From the NCBI GenBank assembly GCA_040954595.2, contig CM082580.2:5022001-5086000 (forward strand): a DNA stretch of 64,000 bases, written 5' to 3'. Numbering within the stretch: the stretch's first letter is position 1; every line of letters begins with the position of its first letter. Shown piece after piece: positions 49,101-60,351 of this stretch. The notes below the pieces were generated by a model, which saw nothing but the letters and a program-made list of their open reading frames with translations, had not been told where the DNA came from and searched no databases. The translations under genes and the position numbers were made by a program. This DNA is from Balanoglossus misakiensis. Taxonomy: Eukaryota; Hemichordata.

Positions 49101-52100
49101 CTTTGCTCAAACTGCATAAATTAAATCAACATCATCTAACGTGACCCTTGCTATCCCCCATCCACTCACCCTTGCATTTTCTTCATAATTTTTCAATTCC
49201 AAGAGCAGGTTTTGTTTTCTTTGGCTGAGTTCCCTGATTGTGTCTTGTTCAACGTTGGTATTCATCAGGTTACCCTTCATGTCTTTGGTGGCCGGGAGGT
49301 ATCCACGCACTGAGAGAGAAAAAAAAAAGAAAATACAATGGAATTAATGGTTTTATTTTTTATTTTTGCGAGCAATTAATTTTCACCAAATACGCGAGAG
49401 CCAAAATAGCGTGAAAATAAAAAGTTGTGTAAATTTTTTTTGAAGATAACGATGCAGTGAATGAAATAAGAGAACGCGAAAATTAATACTCGTGAAACAG
49501 TGGCCTCTCTCGATATCGCGAAAAATTTAACTCGTGAAAATAAAGTGTTTTACAGTACATCGTTTCCCGTTTTAAATACCCTTCTCACATTTTCTCTCAA
49601 GTCTTCTTATTTCTTCCCTCTTTTATTCCATCAATTTCCACACTTACCCTCGCCATCAATGGAACAGCAAATGAGGGCCTCTTTGCCATCCATCCTGTAG
49701 TCCCCTTCCACTATGCCGGCCACGGACGTGGCAAAGTTGTCCTTGAACACCACCTCTCCTGTCCTGTCGCTCCTGGCATCAATCTGATGGCAAATCAAAC
49801 AAGCACAGTGTAAGCACACAAAGTATGTGTTTTGTGACAGACCCCAAAGAGCTCACCATCTATACAGACATATGGCTGTGACACACAAGCACATTGTCCG
49901 TTTCTGCAATTTCCTTGCATGCGCACACATGTAGACGATTTCCAGATAAATGTTGTTGTAACTGTTTCCTGGCAGGGTATCAGTACGAAAACACTCACCC
50001 AATAACATGCGCCTTTATGTATCTGTGCACCTTATGCAGCCAATCATAGCTCAAAACACTTACAGACGTATGGTGTCCAACAACAAATTATGCATATAGT
50101 ATAATACCATATGCATAATGGATACATTGAGATGATCAACAATGCACTTATACCTTTCCATTGCTCCATCCGGTGATCAATTCTGCGACGCCGTCACCGT
50201 CAAGGTCAAAACTTCTGATTGTAATTGCATGATTCTTGGACTGTGCACAGAAAAGGGGATGGGATGGGATGGGAAAAACTGTTAGCGATGACTCACTTAA
50301 TTGTTTTTAGACAAATCGGTCAAACGAAAGGACACATGAACTTATGGAACAAGTTAAATCCACGTGCAAGTCACAGAATCTGATGGTTTTCATAATGTCA
50401 ATTTCATCATCAGTATGCATTCTACAACAGCAGCTAATTAGAATGACACCCTCACCTTTATCCTCCAGAATCGCGACGTTCTGTCGTACACACCCACAGT
50501 GCCATTGGCCAAAGAGTAACCAAACCTCCCATTGGTCATTGCACAGAGCGATGATATCGCCTGAAAATGAAAATAATTAGTGAACTCTCAAACATCGGTA
50601 ACCCAAACATTCGCTTACAAAACTCAATATGGCAAATGGACAAAAAAACAATGCATGGATGATTAATCCAGATGGTTATTGTCCTGATATTGTGTTTATA
50701 AATTCAGCCATAGGGTAAACCTGAGCCCAAACAAAGTACAGTCAAACGGCCTTGACCATGGAAAATGAATATGGAAACGTTAGTGACCACCTCTATATAG
50801 TGGCCAATTGTTCTGTCTATTAAGACCACCTGTCTATAAAGGCCAGTTTGGTAAAGTCCCTTGATTGGCCACTATAGACAGGTTTGACTGTATTTTAATA
50901 CCACATCTGAGATGAAGCCAGGCTCTAGGCTCACGCTTCAGTTTTCTGGGAGATATAAAATGCAGACTTTAAATTACCTCTGTCTCTGTCATTTCAGCGA
51001 TGATTTCGTCTTCATGAAAGACTCTGATGTCATAATCTTCGGAGCCCACCAGAAGTTCCTTCTTACCATCGCCAGTGAAATCGCACAATGCAAGTGAACA
51101 CACATTGTCACCTGTCACCTACAAAATTCGAGAAATTCAAAAACCGTGTCATTGATGTTATTCTGTGTAATCACATGGTTGCCTTTCTCTGAGTTGAATA
51201 TTGTACGGGTCCAAACAAAATTTGAATTCAAGTCCAGACTAGAATTTGTCAACAATAACAATGGCCGTCACACGCAGGCTATGTTGACAAGCGAAGTACT
51301 GGGTATATGAGCATGCTGTTTGGAGTAGAGGAAGACATTGCATTAGTACGCAGAACAAAAATAACAGCTAAAAGTTACAATTAAATGTCCATGTAACTTT
51401 CAGGAAAGATGGCTTTCTTGATTACAGTAAGCTAAATAACAACTGTCCATTGATATTCATGGTTTACAACTTACAGTCCAGAAGAGGTCATTGCCCTCTA
51501 CATCAAAGCCTTGCAGGGCACAGTTGCCCCCGATGATGGCAAGCGGTGCTTCGATCGTGCCCAGATGACCCATCACTATGGAATTAACACCATCCGGTAT
51601 CTACATGTAGAAAGAGGAAACATACATCATATGAAAATGAAATGGATGCGTACGAGAGATGGTCAGCCAATCAAAACACCTACTAATGTAATTTTACAAG
51701 CCACCTTTGGAGGCTGTCCCCACTTTGTAAAACAATGTGACAGTATCTTGTTTACAAAAACTTGTGTTCAGATCAGCAATACACATTGGGGCACCCGCCC
51801 CTTCATCTCATGTGTTTATTTTAAGTTGTTTGATACATTTCTATATAGAGTTCAGTTAAGACAGATATGGACAATTCATTTACTGGTACAACTCAGCAAT
51901 TAAAATTACTTCTCACTACTGATACAAAGCAACCTGAAATAAATATACCACTTACGTCTTTGTAGAAGAGATCCGTGTTGTTCTGCACATCGTATGCCAA
52001 GAGATTTGTCTGTGTTCCCACCACCAGCGTGTCCACGGTGGTATTGGGTTTCATTGGCCCCGCAGCGAGAGCGCTCACCCCCTGGTTGATGTTCAACAAA

Positions 52101-52674
52101 CTGATGTCTGTATCTATACTGCCGGCAATGGCTCTACCGCCCTCAAATCCTCGGGTGTGAGGGTTATGCACAAATACCTGGTAAATGGGAAAGAAAGGTG
52201 CAGAAAACGTTCAGGATGCGGGTCTACCATGAGACTGTTGACAGTAGAATGTTTCACATGTGTGAAACCTATGGTCATTTACTGGTAAGGTATACAAAGA
52301 TGTCATATCAAACTGGGAACGGATCTTTCCACTTTCGTTGGCGGAGAGAGCACAAATTTCCCTTTACAATACATTTAAAAATCTCACTCCAACAGATGTC
52401 AACAATCATGCTATAATTAAAGTTTTTTTTAATCCACATTGCGACAAATTTTGTTTGGGTTGCTGTTAGTCCAGGAGTAAATGTATTATCGAATTTTGCA
52501 CTTGTGGAAAACTTTTCAGCTCTTCCACATCACAGACAAAAACGTGACTTCCCTTACCTTTCCAGCAGTTGTGGCACATGTTAAACACGGATGCTGTCCA
52601 TCAAATTTACCCAGACAGACCATGCGTGGGTTAATCTTGTGGTTTAGTTTGAGTGTGAAAATTGGAACCAACAT
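40968..52674 (-). CDS. BBS2: Bardet-Biedl syndrome 2 protein (BBSome subunit), 17 coding exons
   Basis: Minus-strand exons: 52674-52558, 52177-51956, 51600-51475, 51118-50978, 50560-50456, 50240-50154, 49783-49648, 49309-49170, 48700-48584, 47495-47398, 46902-46795, 46326-46200, 45884-45756, 45376-45239, 42555-42443, 41830-41682 and 41068-40968. The sum is 2154 bases, 717 aa (human about 721), all phases matching. Diagnostic segments: [143 protein letters not shown]. Order: N-terminal beta-propeller (about 1-330), a short coiled coil, the GAE/platform part and a C-terminal helical region. BBS2 is part of the BBSome, which moves membrane proteins in and out of cilia. The introns are rich in MITEs and a 36-bp minisatellite. 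Confidence 0.98.
43117..43150. repeat. poly-C tract of 34
   Basis: An uninterrupted run of 34 C lies in BBS2 intron 14. A G15 run lies at 53177-53191. Homopolymer length may be unreliable in sequencing. Confidence 0.9.
43554..43726. mobile_element. MITE of the TACTGTAAAA family, copy 1 (BBS2 intron 14)
   Basis: It begins TACTGTAAAACGAGAAATTT and ends with the inverse CCTGTTTTACA-like sequence, with GGCAACTGTTACGCAATGAT and CTCTCGCAAGA inside. Related copies lie at 43815-44016 and, inverted, at about 49355-49557. Confidence 0.7.
43815..44016. mobile_element. MITE of the TACTGTAAAA family, copy 2 (BBS2 intron 14)
   Basis: TACTGTAAAACAGGTCATTT at the left and AACCTGTTTGACAGTA at the right, with inner TTTTCGCG/CGCGAAAA pairs. 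It is the best-preserved copy in the window. Confidence 0.78.
44690..45195. repeat. 36-bp minisatellite with a 206-bp higher-order unit (BBS2 intron 14)
   Basis: About 14 units of a 36-base repeat (AGTTCAGACTTTGTATTTTC then ACCAATAAAAGTTTAA). A block of about 206 bases (from about 44757) is repeated almost exactly from about 44963. 36 is a multiple of 3, so a 96-codon frame stays open, but it lies inside a BBS2 intron and is not a gene. Confidence 0.92.
46956..47047. mobile_element. 92-bp MITE with TTAACCCTTTCACC ends (BBS2 intron 10)
   Basis: Inverted ends TTAACCCTTTCACC and GGTGAAAGGGTAA enclose GTTCCCTCTTTAGAGGTCCA and ACCATAGAAAACAATGGATT. Diverged copies lie at about 59486-59583 and 60099-60170 in APH1 introns. 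Confidence 0.72.
47804..48406. mobile_element. 600-bp MITE with TACCGTAGTTTGCCGG ends (BBS2 intron 9)
   Basis: Inverted ends TACCGTAGTTTGCCGGGTAA and TTACCCGGCAAACTACGGTA, continuing to GAGCCCC/GGGGCTC. A second, inner pair (CGAGGCCATATCCGG with AAGCCCCCCC) appears in direct orientation near each end. TA borders suggest a Tc1/mariner-type target. No transposase is seen. Confidence 0.8.
49355..49557. mobile_element. MITE of the TACTGTAAAA family, copy 3, inverted (BBS2 intron 7)
   Basis: It ends with GTGTTTTACAGTA and contains ACGCGAGAGCCAAAATAGCG, AGAGAACGCGAAAATTAAT and GATATCGCGAAAAATTTAAC, the inverse of the 43815 copy. The left terminus is degenerate. Confidence 0.65.
50737..50892. mobile_element. 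156-bp mariner-type MITE (BBS2 intron 4)
   Basis: TACAGTCAAAC at the left and GTTTGACTGTA at the right, with TATAGTGGCCAATTG and GGCCACTATAGACAG as inner inverted parts. TA at both borders fits Tc1/mariner. Confidence 0.75.
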
Positions 52675-53840
52675 GACTGGATGGAGATCTCTTCACCTAC
52701 AAACACAAAGAAGCCATCAAATGAAATCAGTGGCATTAATTATAGCAGCCCATAACATGGCAAATATGTACTCGATATAACCAGACAATGAATAATGGCA
52801 TAAGTCAGGTGTGAGAAATTCTACTACACCATTGACAAAGCCTAAACTTTTTATATGGGTACATCAACATGCAAGTTTTAAAAGACTGCATAAAGATTTC
52901 AGGGCTTTTCAGGTAAGCTGTCAGAAATGATGCACATTTGTCAAGAGTGCAAAGTGGACAGAATTGGTTTAATCTGTCAAATGTTGTCAAGGAAACCCTA
53001 ACATACGATAAATCAGTCTCTACTGCAGTCAGCATGCACTTTTGAGTCTAAAACAACATTTTGACCATTTTCAAAATATAATGGCGTTACATTTCTGCAA
53101 ATGTTACTTCGACGCATATTCTGCATTGCAGAGGCAAATATTTGTTTCACTTTAGGTTAGCATTATTATTATTATTGGGGGGGGGGGGGGGAGTAGCCAG
53201 TCCTGCTTCCCAAGATATCTTATCCTCTCAATGAGTGACACTGCATAGTTTCAATCAGCGATTCACGGCAGCAATATCCATGCACTTAGTAGCTACATGT
53301 CTCCCTGCAAATATAGCTCTCAATAATCCTTCCCTACTGATCTGCTGCAGCTATTAGGCATATACATGTACATGGTTGTATGTTACACTAATGTATATCC
53401 CTATCTTTTCAGGTTCTCGTAAATTTATGCTTACCAAGTTTAGAAGAAGCGTTTTAGAAAGAATAAATTTAAGTATTCTCGACTGACTCCTCTTCGTAAA
53501 ACAGATTCTTCCAGGAATTACGTCACAATCATAGTTACACCTCCAGGGATAAGTCCTATGTTGACATCTTGACAATCATACATTCGAAGTCCGCAGCAGG
53601 AAAAATGTTTCAGCGCAAAACCTCATGGGTAATAACGCCTCGTTCAATATTTGCATACTGTAGTTTTATTTGTTTCTAGGTTTTGAAGGGTTGTCTAGAA
53701 AAAAGTGGTTTCCGTAAAATTACAATCATAAGCATCCCATATGTATATGGAAAGAGACTTGAAATATGCATGCCGAAATAAGTGATTGTGCTAACCATTT
53801 CAATCTCAGTAGGGAACGAGCCTGACAATTTCCTGTCAAA
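52675..53840. other. intergenic region between the BBS2 and DIABLO starts
   Basis: Both genes point away from this 1.2-kb region, so it must hold both promoters. A (TTA)n G15 tract lies near 53161-53191. No open gene is seen. Confidence 0.5.
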
Positions 53841-53915
53841 ATGGCAGCGCCCATTAGTACTTCCGGGCACGCTCAATGTGTTGTTTTGGTGACAGGCCAG
53901 GAAGATGAACCGTAA
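53841..53915 (+). promoter_or_regulatory. upstream ORF overlapping the DIABLO start codon
   Basis: An ATG (context AAAATGG) opens 24 codons (MAAPISTSGHAQ..., ending QEDEP). Its TAA at 53913-53915 lies just past the DIABLO ATG (53905-53907) in another frame. If the transcript starts upstream of 53841, this would limit DIABLO translation. Transcript start is unknown. Confidence 0.45.
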
Positions 53916-54383
53916 TTTATTCAGGTGTGGTTGTTAAGTCGCATCTATTTGGTTTTGCGTTGTAGCAACATGCCACGTTAAAATCATAGTGACATGAAAT
54001 TTTGGGTGACAATATTCCAAAATGTGTTTGTTCATTGCAAACGCGTTTCACTTCAGATAAGTTCAGTCCTGCACATGACGGCTGCGTGTTTCATCATGTT
54101 CATTTGTGTGTGTGCACAGTCAGATAGGGCTACGGGAAAACGCGTTGATTGTGATGCAAAAGGTTTACATTGTTTCGCCTAGCGACGACTGGGGGGGGGG
54201 TCTCCTTCTAGCTCCTGTGTTCAGAATCAAAACACACACACGTGCCACACTCACACCCCAGGACTCACACATCCACTCACAGGGAGATAGATACATACAT
54301 ACATACATACATACATACATACATACATACATACATACATACATACATACATACATACATACATACATACATACATACATACA

Positions 54384-54415
<32 letters not shown>

Positions 54416-56400
54416 AAGTATTGATTGATTGATTGATTGATTGATTATGTGGTATGTGTCATATTCTATCGTGTGTGATTCCTCTGACAGGACAATAGTA
54501 ACGGCAACTCAACATGTGAAAAGTGCTTTTTCAAATCATCAGTCAAAATGTAGAACTTACTGGACGTCTAGTAAATTCTGGTCTTTATTGGGTCTTGGGA
54601 CTGGTGTCTCCATATGTGCTCAGGTTGTTAAGCCAGTGGATGATGTTCAAGATAATAAGTCAAAACTGCCAGTAAGTGTGTGTCTTTCTTTTCATATATT
54701 TTACACTTTCATGTTTATGTGGAACTGTAAATAGTGTATATACATAAATTTGTATTAGGTGACCATAAAGGTAATTCACTCCAAGGCAGTCTGTTGTGGG
54801 AGGCCAAACTGAGAGAGAAACAGACCATTCATGCTTTCACCTGAATATACATGTAGTAATTAATGTATACGTGTTGCACATTGAATTTACCATGCTCAAA
54901 TTTTGTTTCAGACAGTCGATCCAAGTACATTGACGCACTCAACTTTAATTCGCAATGCAGCATCGTTGACTGTGAACTCTGCATCTACACTTTTGTCCCA
55001 GACGGTCATTGCTCTGAATGACGCCTTAGAAGACTATGCCAGGGTAAGTGTGTGGGACATTGCATGTTACCTTTAATGTGTAAAATGTCTATTACGGAAA
55101 TAGCACATCTTGACCATGTGCGTTTGGAAAGGAAAACGCCTTAGGCATACCCATCATGATTCCTGTGTTATTGTGTGTGAAAGATTTCCACTACAGTCGT
55201 GCAGTCGTCTTCAACAGACAAGTCATCGCACCTGTTCAGACTTTCTTTGTACTTTGAACTTTGTACAGCACATTTACACAACAATAACGCTGATGGATCA
55301 CGAGATGCAAATTCTGGGAGATGAGTTCCGGCAGGAGCAAGTCTGGCAGTTGATCATCCAGCAAAAAAGTGATACAGAAGAGAAGAGAATAGCTGCAGAG
55401 GTAAATACATGAATACATCATACAGTTCTATGCATTGTCAAATCCCAGCTTGTGTATTGTAAAAAGACCATACAATGTCTTATCAAGGGAAAATAAGAAT
55501 AATTTCATTTGGTAATTTGCAAATTATGAAAATTCTGTACAAGACAGACCAGGGATTGTGGGTAACTTCGAAGGGTTCAAGGACATTTACTCTTTGAACG
55601 CTGCCTACTCACTGGACACTTGCTGTACCATTTGAGAGAGAAAGTAGACAGGACTATACAACACAGTTCACACAAAGGCCCGCTGAAAGTAGCTGGTAAG
55701 AAGAAGGTGAATAGTTTTGCTGACGTGATCTTTATCAAGATCAGTGTACATGTACTTGTATTCTTACTGGTAATTATTTGCATTTTCTTCATCACTCGTC
55801 AATTATCTTTGTTGTTTTGCAGCAATTGGAATCCATGTTTCATTTTGCCGTCAAAGTCATGGAGTCTGCCTCTATAGCAGCTTTTCAAGCAGGTGAGACT
55901 AGAAACGTAATGCTGTCTGGAATACAAGAATATTTTTTGTGTGGAAATTCTACAATTCCTCGCGTCGACTGAACATTTCGAAAAATCATGCTGGTACCAC
56001 ATCGCTGGATAAAAATGCTAAAGTACCAGCTGTAGTTTGTTTAAATAAATTGGTAAATATTTTGCATGTCAAACCTTATCCTTGTCTAGTTCATTTTCAT
56101 AATGCAGATATGCATTTTTCTTAAATTATGAATACTAGTAAGTAGAAGTCTGTATGAACACCTTTCATGAAATCTCAGTGATAACAACGGGTTTGATATC
56201 CACCACTAGGTTGTGAAGTGGCAGCCATTTCGGCCGGAGAGAGCATCCACCAAGCTGAGACACAGGTGGAGAACGCACGGAAGATTGTCAAGCAGGCACA
56301 GGAGAGATTGAACCAAGCACAGGCAGAGTCCGTGGAAGCCACCGCGAAGCATGCTGAACAGGCGGAACGTGAAAAGCAAGCTGCAGAGGAAGAAACCTGA
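53905..56400 (+). CDS. DIABLO: DIABLO/Smac, mitochondrial IAP antagonist, 6 exons
   Basis: Exons are 53905-53924, 54491-54671, 54912-55043, 55269-55400, 55823-55892 and 56210-56400, giving 241 aa (human 239); phases 2, 0, 0, 0, 1 match. The N-terminus (MNRNLF...) is basic and hydroxylated, as in a mitochondrial presequence. LGTGVSIC-AQVV aligns with the human GVTLC-AVPI cleavage site, so mature protein would begin Ala50-Gln-Val-Val. The rest is the three-helix fold (LIRNAASLTVNSASTLLSQT, QVWQLIIQQKSDTEEKR, AAFQAGCEVAAISAGESIHQAETQ). Released from mitochondria, Smac binds BIR domains of IAPs and frees caspases. AQVV differs from AVPI at positions 2-4 but keeps the essential Ala1 (inference). 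Exon 1 is short, so the first 6 residues are less certain than the rest. Confidence 0.92.
54288..54413. repeat. (TACA)n microsatellite in DIABLO intron 1
   Basis: About 30 TACA units, followed by a GATT run at 54421-54446. Tyr-Ile-His-Thr and Tyr-Val-Cys-Met open frames are artefacts. It lies upstream of the exon 2 acceptor at 54489-54490. Confidence 0.95.
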
Positions 56401-57911
56401 GAGAGAGAGAGCGAGGGAGTTGTGAAGATGCCCTCGTGTGTTGAGGAGCCACACCACAAAATAATATGGACCTGTGACTCCATCAGAGAACCAGTAGTCT
56501 GAAGTTGATTTTTTGAAAGTGGAAGAATTTGGTACACGGAAACGGCAGGAAGCCTGATATTTTTGCTACGCAGAAATGTTGGGTAAATTGATGGAGAAGC
56601 AAACAATGACTTGAAAATAGGTAGTAAATGTAGAGTCAGTGGACATTTTACCATAGGCATCATTTGTTTTCGTTTCCTGCATCTGTCAATTGCATTTGCC
56701 AAATTTTGGCATTTTATCTTACAAGGTGCATTTTCAAGATGATCAATACACCTGTATGTATATATAATAAACTGCCAAAATGATGTGTGGTAAAATAATT
56801 CTTTTATAAGAAAAAAAAACCAATACATCACCACTGACCTTGATCACTCATATTTATTTTTCTCAAAATTACCATTTTTGGTGGTTCTCTTTCTCACACT
56901 TTTACATATAAGATGCTCACCATTTCATAGTATTGTCAGTCAAATACAGTTACTTGCAACCTTTACAAAGAAATGAAATCTATATGGAGAAATGGAGATA
57001 TGTAAATCTGATTTAGTCATTTCCCCCACACCACTTTTTTAACACAAGCCCTATCAAAAAATAAAACTGAAAAGACTGACAATTGAGCTTGTAATGACAA
57101 GGAAGTACATGTACATGCGAGAAGTTTGAATAATACACTGAAAAGAAGTGTTTTTCACACAGAATTTATTAGAACCCCTCTACTAGCAAGGTAACGTTTC
57201 CCTTCATTTTATACTACGTGGAAATTTCTCACTGAATGGAATGCTTCTGATGAACTGATTCTGAGTGACATCACAGGGCCGGAAAATTTTCTTTTTGCTT
57301 TTCTACCTAACAATCGTGTGCAGCAATTATTATACGCCGCTATTTATTCAAAACTTTTCACACTCAGCCTCTTTGTGCGCGAAGATTCAATGACCCAATC
57401 AGAAAGACCCAGTGAACAGGCTTGTTTATATAACAACTGCCATCTTGCCTGTAACACCCTCCAATTTTCTGAAACGCGAGAGTAACTTTACAGCAAAATT
57501 TATTTCTACATGATCATAACATTTTAAGGTTTAGATTTAAATAAATGGAGGCACCATCTTTGCCACAAATATAATAAGGTGCATGGACATAAAATGTTTT
57601 ATCTATGTAAAAGTGAAATGGTTTCGGTACGCCATATATCGAGAAATCTATTCAGCAAATGTATAGAGATTACCTATATACCTTGTTGTATTTACATGTG
57701 CACTAGACTACACAAATGACTACGCACTGAGGTTCTGATTCCTTGTTTACAGATATGTCTCAAGACTTTTTTCAAGAAGTTCTTTTTCGTCAATCTTTCA
57801 GTACTGCACAGAAGAATTTTCAGCTGAGAACATCAAGTCTCTTTCCTGCAGAGCTGATGTGAAAAAACAAAAGCCAGTTTGGGCGATGGGAATGTTGCAT
57901 TGTTTTTTTTT
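56401..57911. other. shared 3' region of DIABLO and APH1
   Basis: The genes converge here. No further gene is seen. A minus-strand open frame at 56175-56834 is antisense to the last DIABLO exon and its 3' UTR and is rejected. Confidence 0.5.
56766..56771 (+). terminator. putative DIABLO polyadenylation signal
   Basis: AATAAA, 365 bases after the DIABLO stop codon and followed by T/G-rich sequence (GATGTGTGG). Motif evidence only. Confidence 0.5.
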
Positions 57912-60351
57912 TCAGTCGACATTGTAGCCGCCGTGTTTGCATGTGAGGAAGGCCTTCAAATTCTGCAGGGATCCACCGGCGACGAAGAATGACCAGACAA
58001 TCATGAGAGTCAGGATGATGTAACAGGGTATTATGGACGCCAGGTACAGGGGTGGGTTGGTCTGGTTCAACAGTGTCTGCAAATAGGAAGAAATGAAATA
58101 TAATGTAGTTCCACAATTTCACTATCTAGGTCTACCCTCTATTGATAATTACTCTCTGAATTTTTATTGACCCCCCCCCCCCCCACACACACACACGCAC
58201 AAATACACCTGGTTTCTCACCATAGAAGTCTGTCTTTACCATACAAAAGAATGGATTAGAACCAAACCATAATTTTAAGTAGATATATTTGTTATTGTGG
58301 AGCTGAACGTCCAATATTTCACAAATAAGCTCCATGCAACTTCAACACTGTGAAATAACTACAGACCCAGTGACATGATAACCTCTGACCTACCAGGCAT
58401 GACGCCACCATGTGACTGGCAACCACCGTGGCAACCATCAGGTACTTCTTCTTGTCCATTCCGTCAAAAAGTATCACACCCCAGAATGTGTGTAGCAACG
58501 TGAAACACAGTGTCAGCAGGGCTGAAATGGGTGGAGAAAATATTGAGTTTTATGAGTAATGACCACACTGCAGATTGAACAACCTGGACGTCTTTTAGAA
58601 TACAAATTTATCAGAAAATTTACGGTCAGACATTTTTGGAGTAACTGAAATGGTGGCTTGCAGTTCTAACTTTTCCCTTTGAATTGCTTGCCTACATACA
58701 GTAATTACCACATCAAGCTATGTGTCAGTCTTTTTTATCGTGCATCTCTAAATTTTCTTTTACGTTATGTTCCCTAAAGGGAGTAGATAGTTTTCCCCCA
58801 AAATCATCAATTTGGTCAGAACAAGTGTGACTGACTCTACCTGATGTGAGGAGAAACATTTCTGGGTCGCCACGGATACCGACAGTGCCCGGTCCACTGT
58901 TGTCGGCCAGGATGTTGATGAACATCATGCTCCCGCTCATCACTCCAAAGCCCAGGCCAGCGACTGTCGGAAATAAAAAACAACAACAGTAAAACATCAG
59001 GGAATGGCTCTGACCAACTGCACAAACATGCAAAAACAAAATCATATACAACAACATTTAGGAAACTGTTTTTCTGAACCTCATCACCAAACACCATGCT
59101 TCAAACCTATCTCTTCAAAGGTATGACTCAGTTTAATCGCATCATATTCTGAGAACTTTGGTTGACATGAGCAAGTAAAATAAATTTGGTCACAGGTATA
59201 TATAGTAACTTTCCTGTATGAATTATTTTTCACATCATTCTATTTCTACCCCTATTCCGGTTTAAAACTACCGTAAAATCCCTATTTGAAGCATCTTCCA
59301 AATAAATAGCTGCACCAAAACAATGAGTCGACTAGCACATCTGCAATACAAAACTTACCATAGCCTGTTTGTTTTTTGCTTATGAATGCATCGCCGCTAT
59401 CTGCAAACCTTTGCATGCCCTCATCTGCTTTCCTGTGAAGTGAAGAATTCAGGAGTACAAGGTCAACAATGAGCAAGGTTTACATGTAACCCTTTCACCC
59501 CTAGTTCTCTCTAGCTCTGGAGAGGTCAAACTGTGTCATAGAAAACATTGAATTTGGACTGACCCACGGTTGTGAAAAGTTTAAAATAAAGCTATCCTAT
59601 ACTAATGCCATCCACATCCTCAACAATATGGACTTATGTACTAATCTGATTTGCCATCTACAAGCAGTGTATTATATGATAGTGCTGTCTTTATGTTTTG
59701 TGTACAATACACTCCAACTACTCTCACTTGTTCCTCAGCCTGATACATGATTGTACACCAATTCTAAAAAAAAAAAAACAATTCAAACAGAATAGTCAAA
59801 ATCCATTAGCTTACCTTAATATCTTGTAATACGCCAATCTTAAGGCTTCTTGAAAGATGACAGAGAATACCAAAGCAAAGGCAAGTTGATCTCTGAGGGG
59901 CGTCACAGCGTACCATAGAATTGATGACAGCAATAAAGACAGCAGCCAGAAAAATGCACTGAAAATGGAATGCAAAATGGATAATTGAACCGAGTTCGAC
60001 TGCAATTGTATACAGCAAATGGCACCCTCTCTTCATCTGACTTAAAAGTACCAAGTATGTTTTAATTATTTCAAAATCAATTTACTTCGTAGCCATTCTG
60101 TAACCCTTTCACCCCTAGTTCCCTAAACAGATGTCCAACTTTACTGTAGAAAGTAATGGTCTGGTCAACAAGACATATCCAGAAGTCACGCTATTGATTT
60201 GAGAATAGAACTTTCCCACGAATGGCTAGTGTACTCACCCAGCAATCATGAGAATGATTTTCACTGGTTCTCTGGCTATAGTGAAGATAAACATGGCAAA
60301 CATGGGCCCAAAGGCAATAAAGGTTGCCCCGAGTAAGTTCATCAGCGTCAT
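57912..60351 (-). CDS. APH1: gamma-secretase subunit APH-1, 6 coding exons
   Basis: Minus-strand exons 60351-60239, 59958-59815, 59432-59359, 58963-58841, 58521-58394 and 58076-57912 give 248 aa, phases 2, 2, 1, 1, 0. Start: MTLMNLLGATFIAFGPMFAM, like human APH1 N-termini. Diagnostic features: FFWLLSLLLSSILWY (TM2), QEALRLAYYKILRKADEGM, the GxxxGxxxG motif (113-121) followed by INILADNSGPGTVGIRGDP, the conserved membrane histidines His162 (LLHTFWG) and His188 (VASH), and a final TM with VAGGSLQNL. Seven transmembrane segments fit. APH-1 scaffolds presenilin, nicastrin and PEN-2 in gamma-secretase, which cuts Notch and other type I membrane proteins. Introns contain copies of the TTAACCCTTTCACC repeat. 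No sign of duplication (vertebrates have two APH1 genes). Confidence 0.97.

Noticed and set aside
56175-56834. 219-codon minus-strand frame
   Set aside because: Antisense to the last DIABLO exon and its 3' UTR; no family resemblance.
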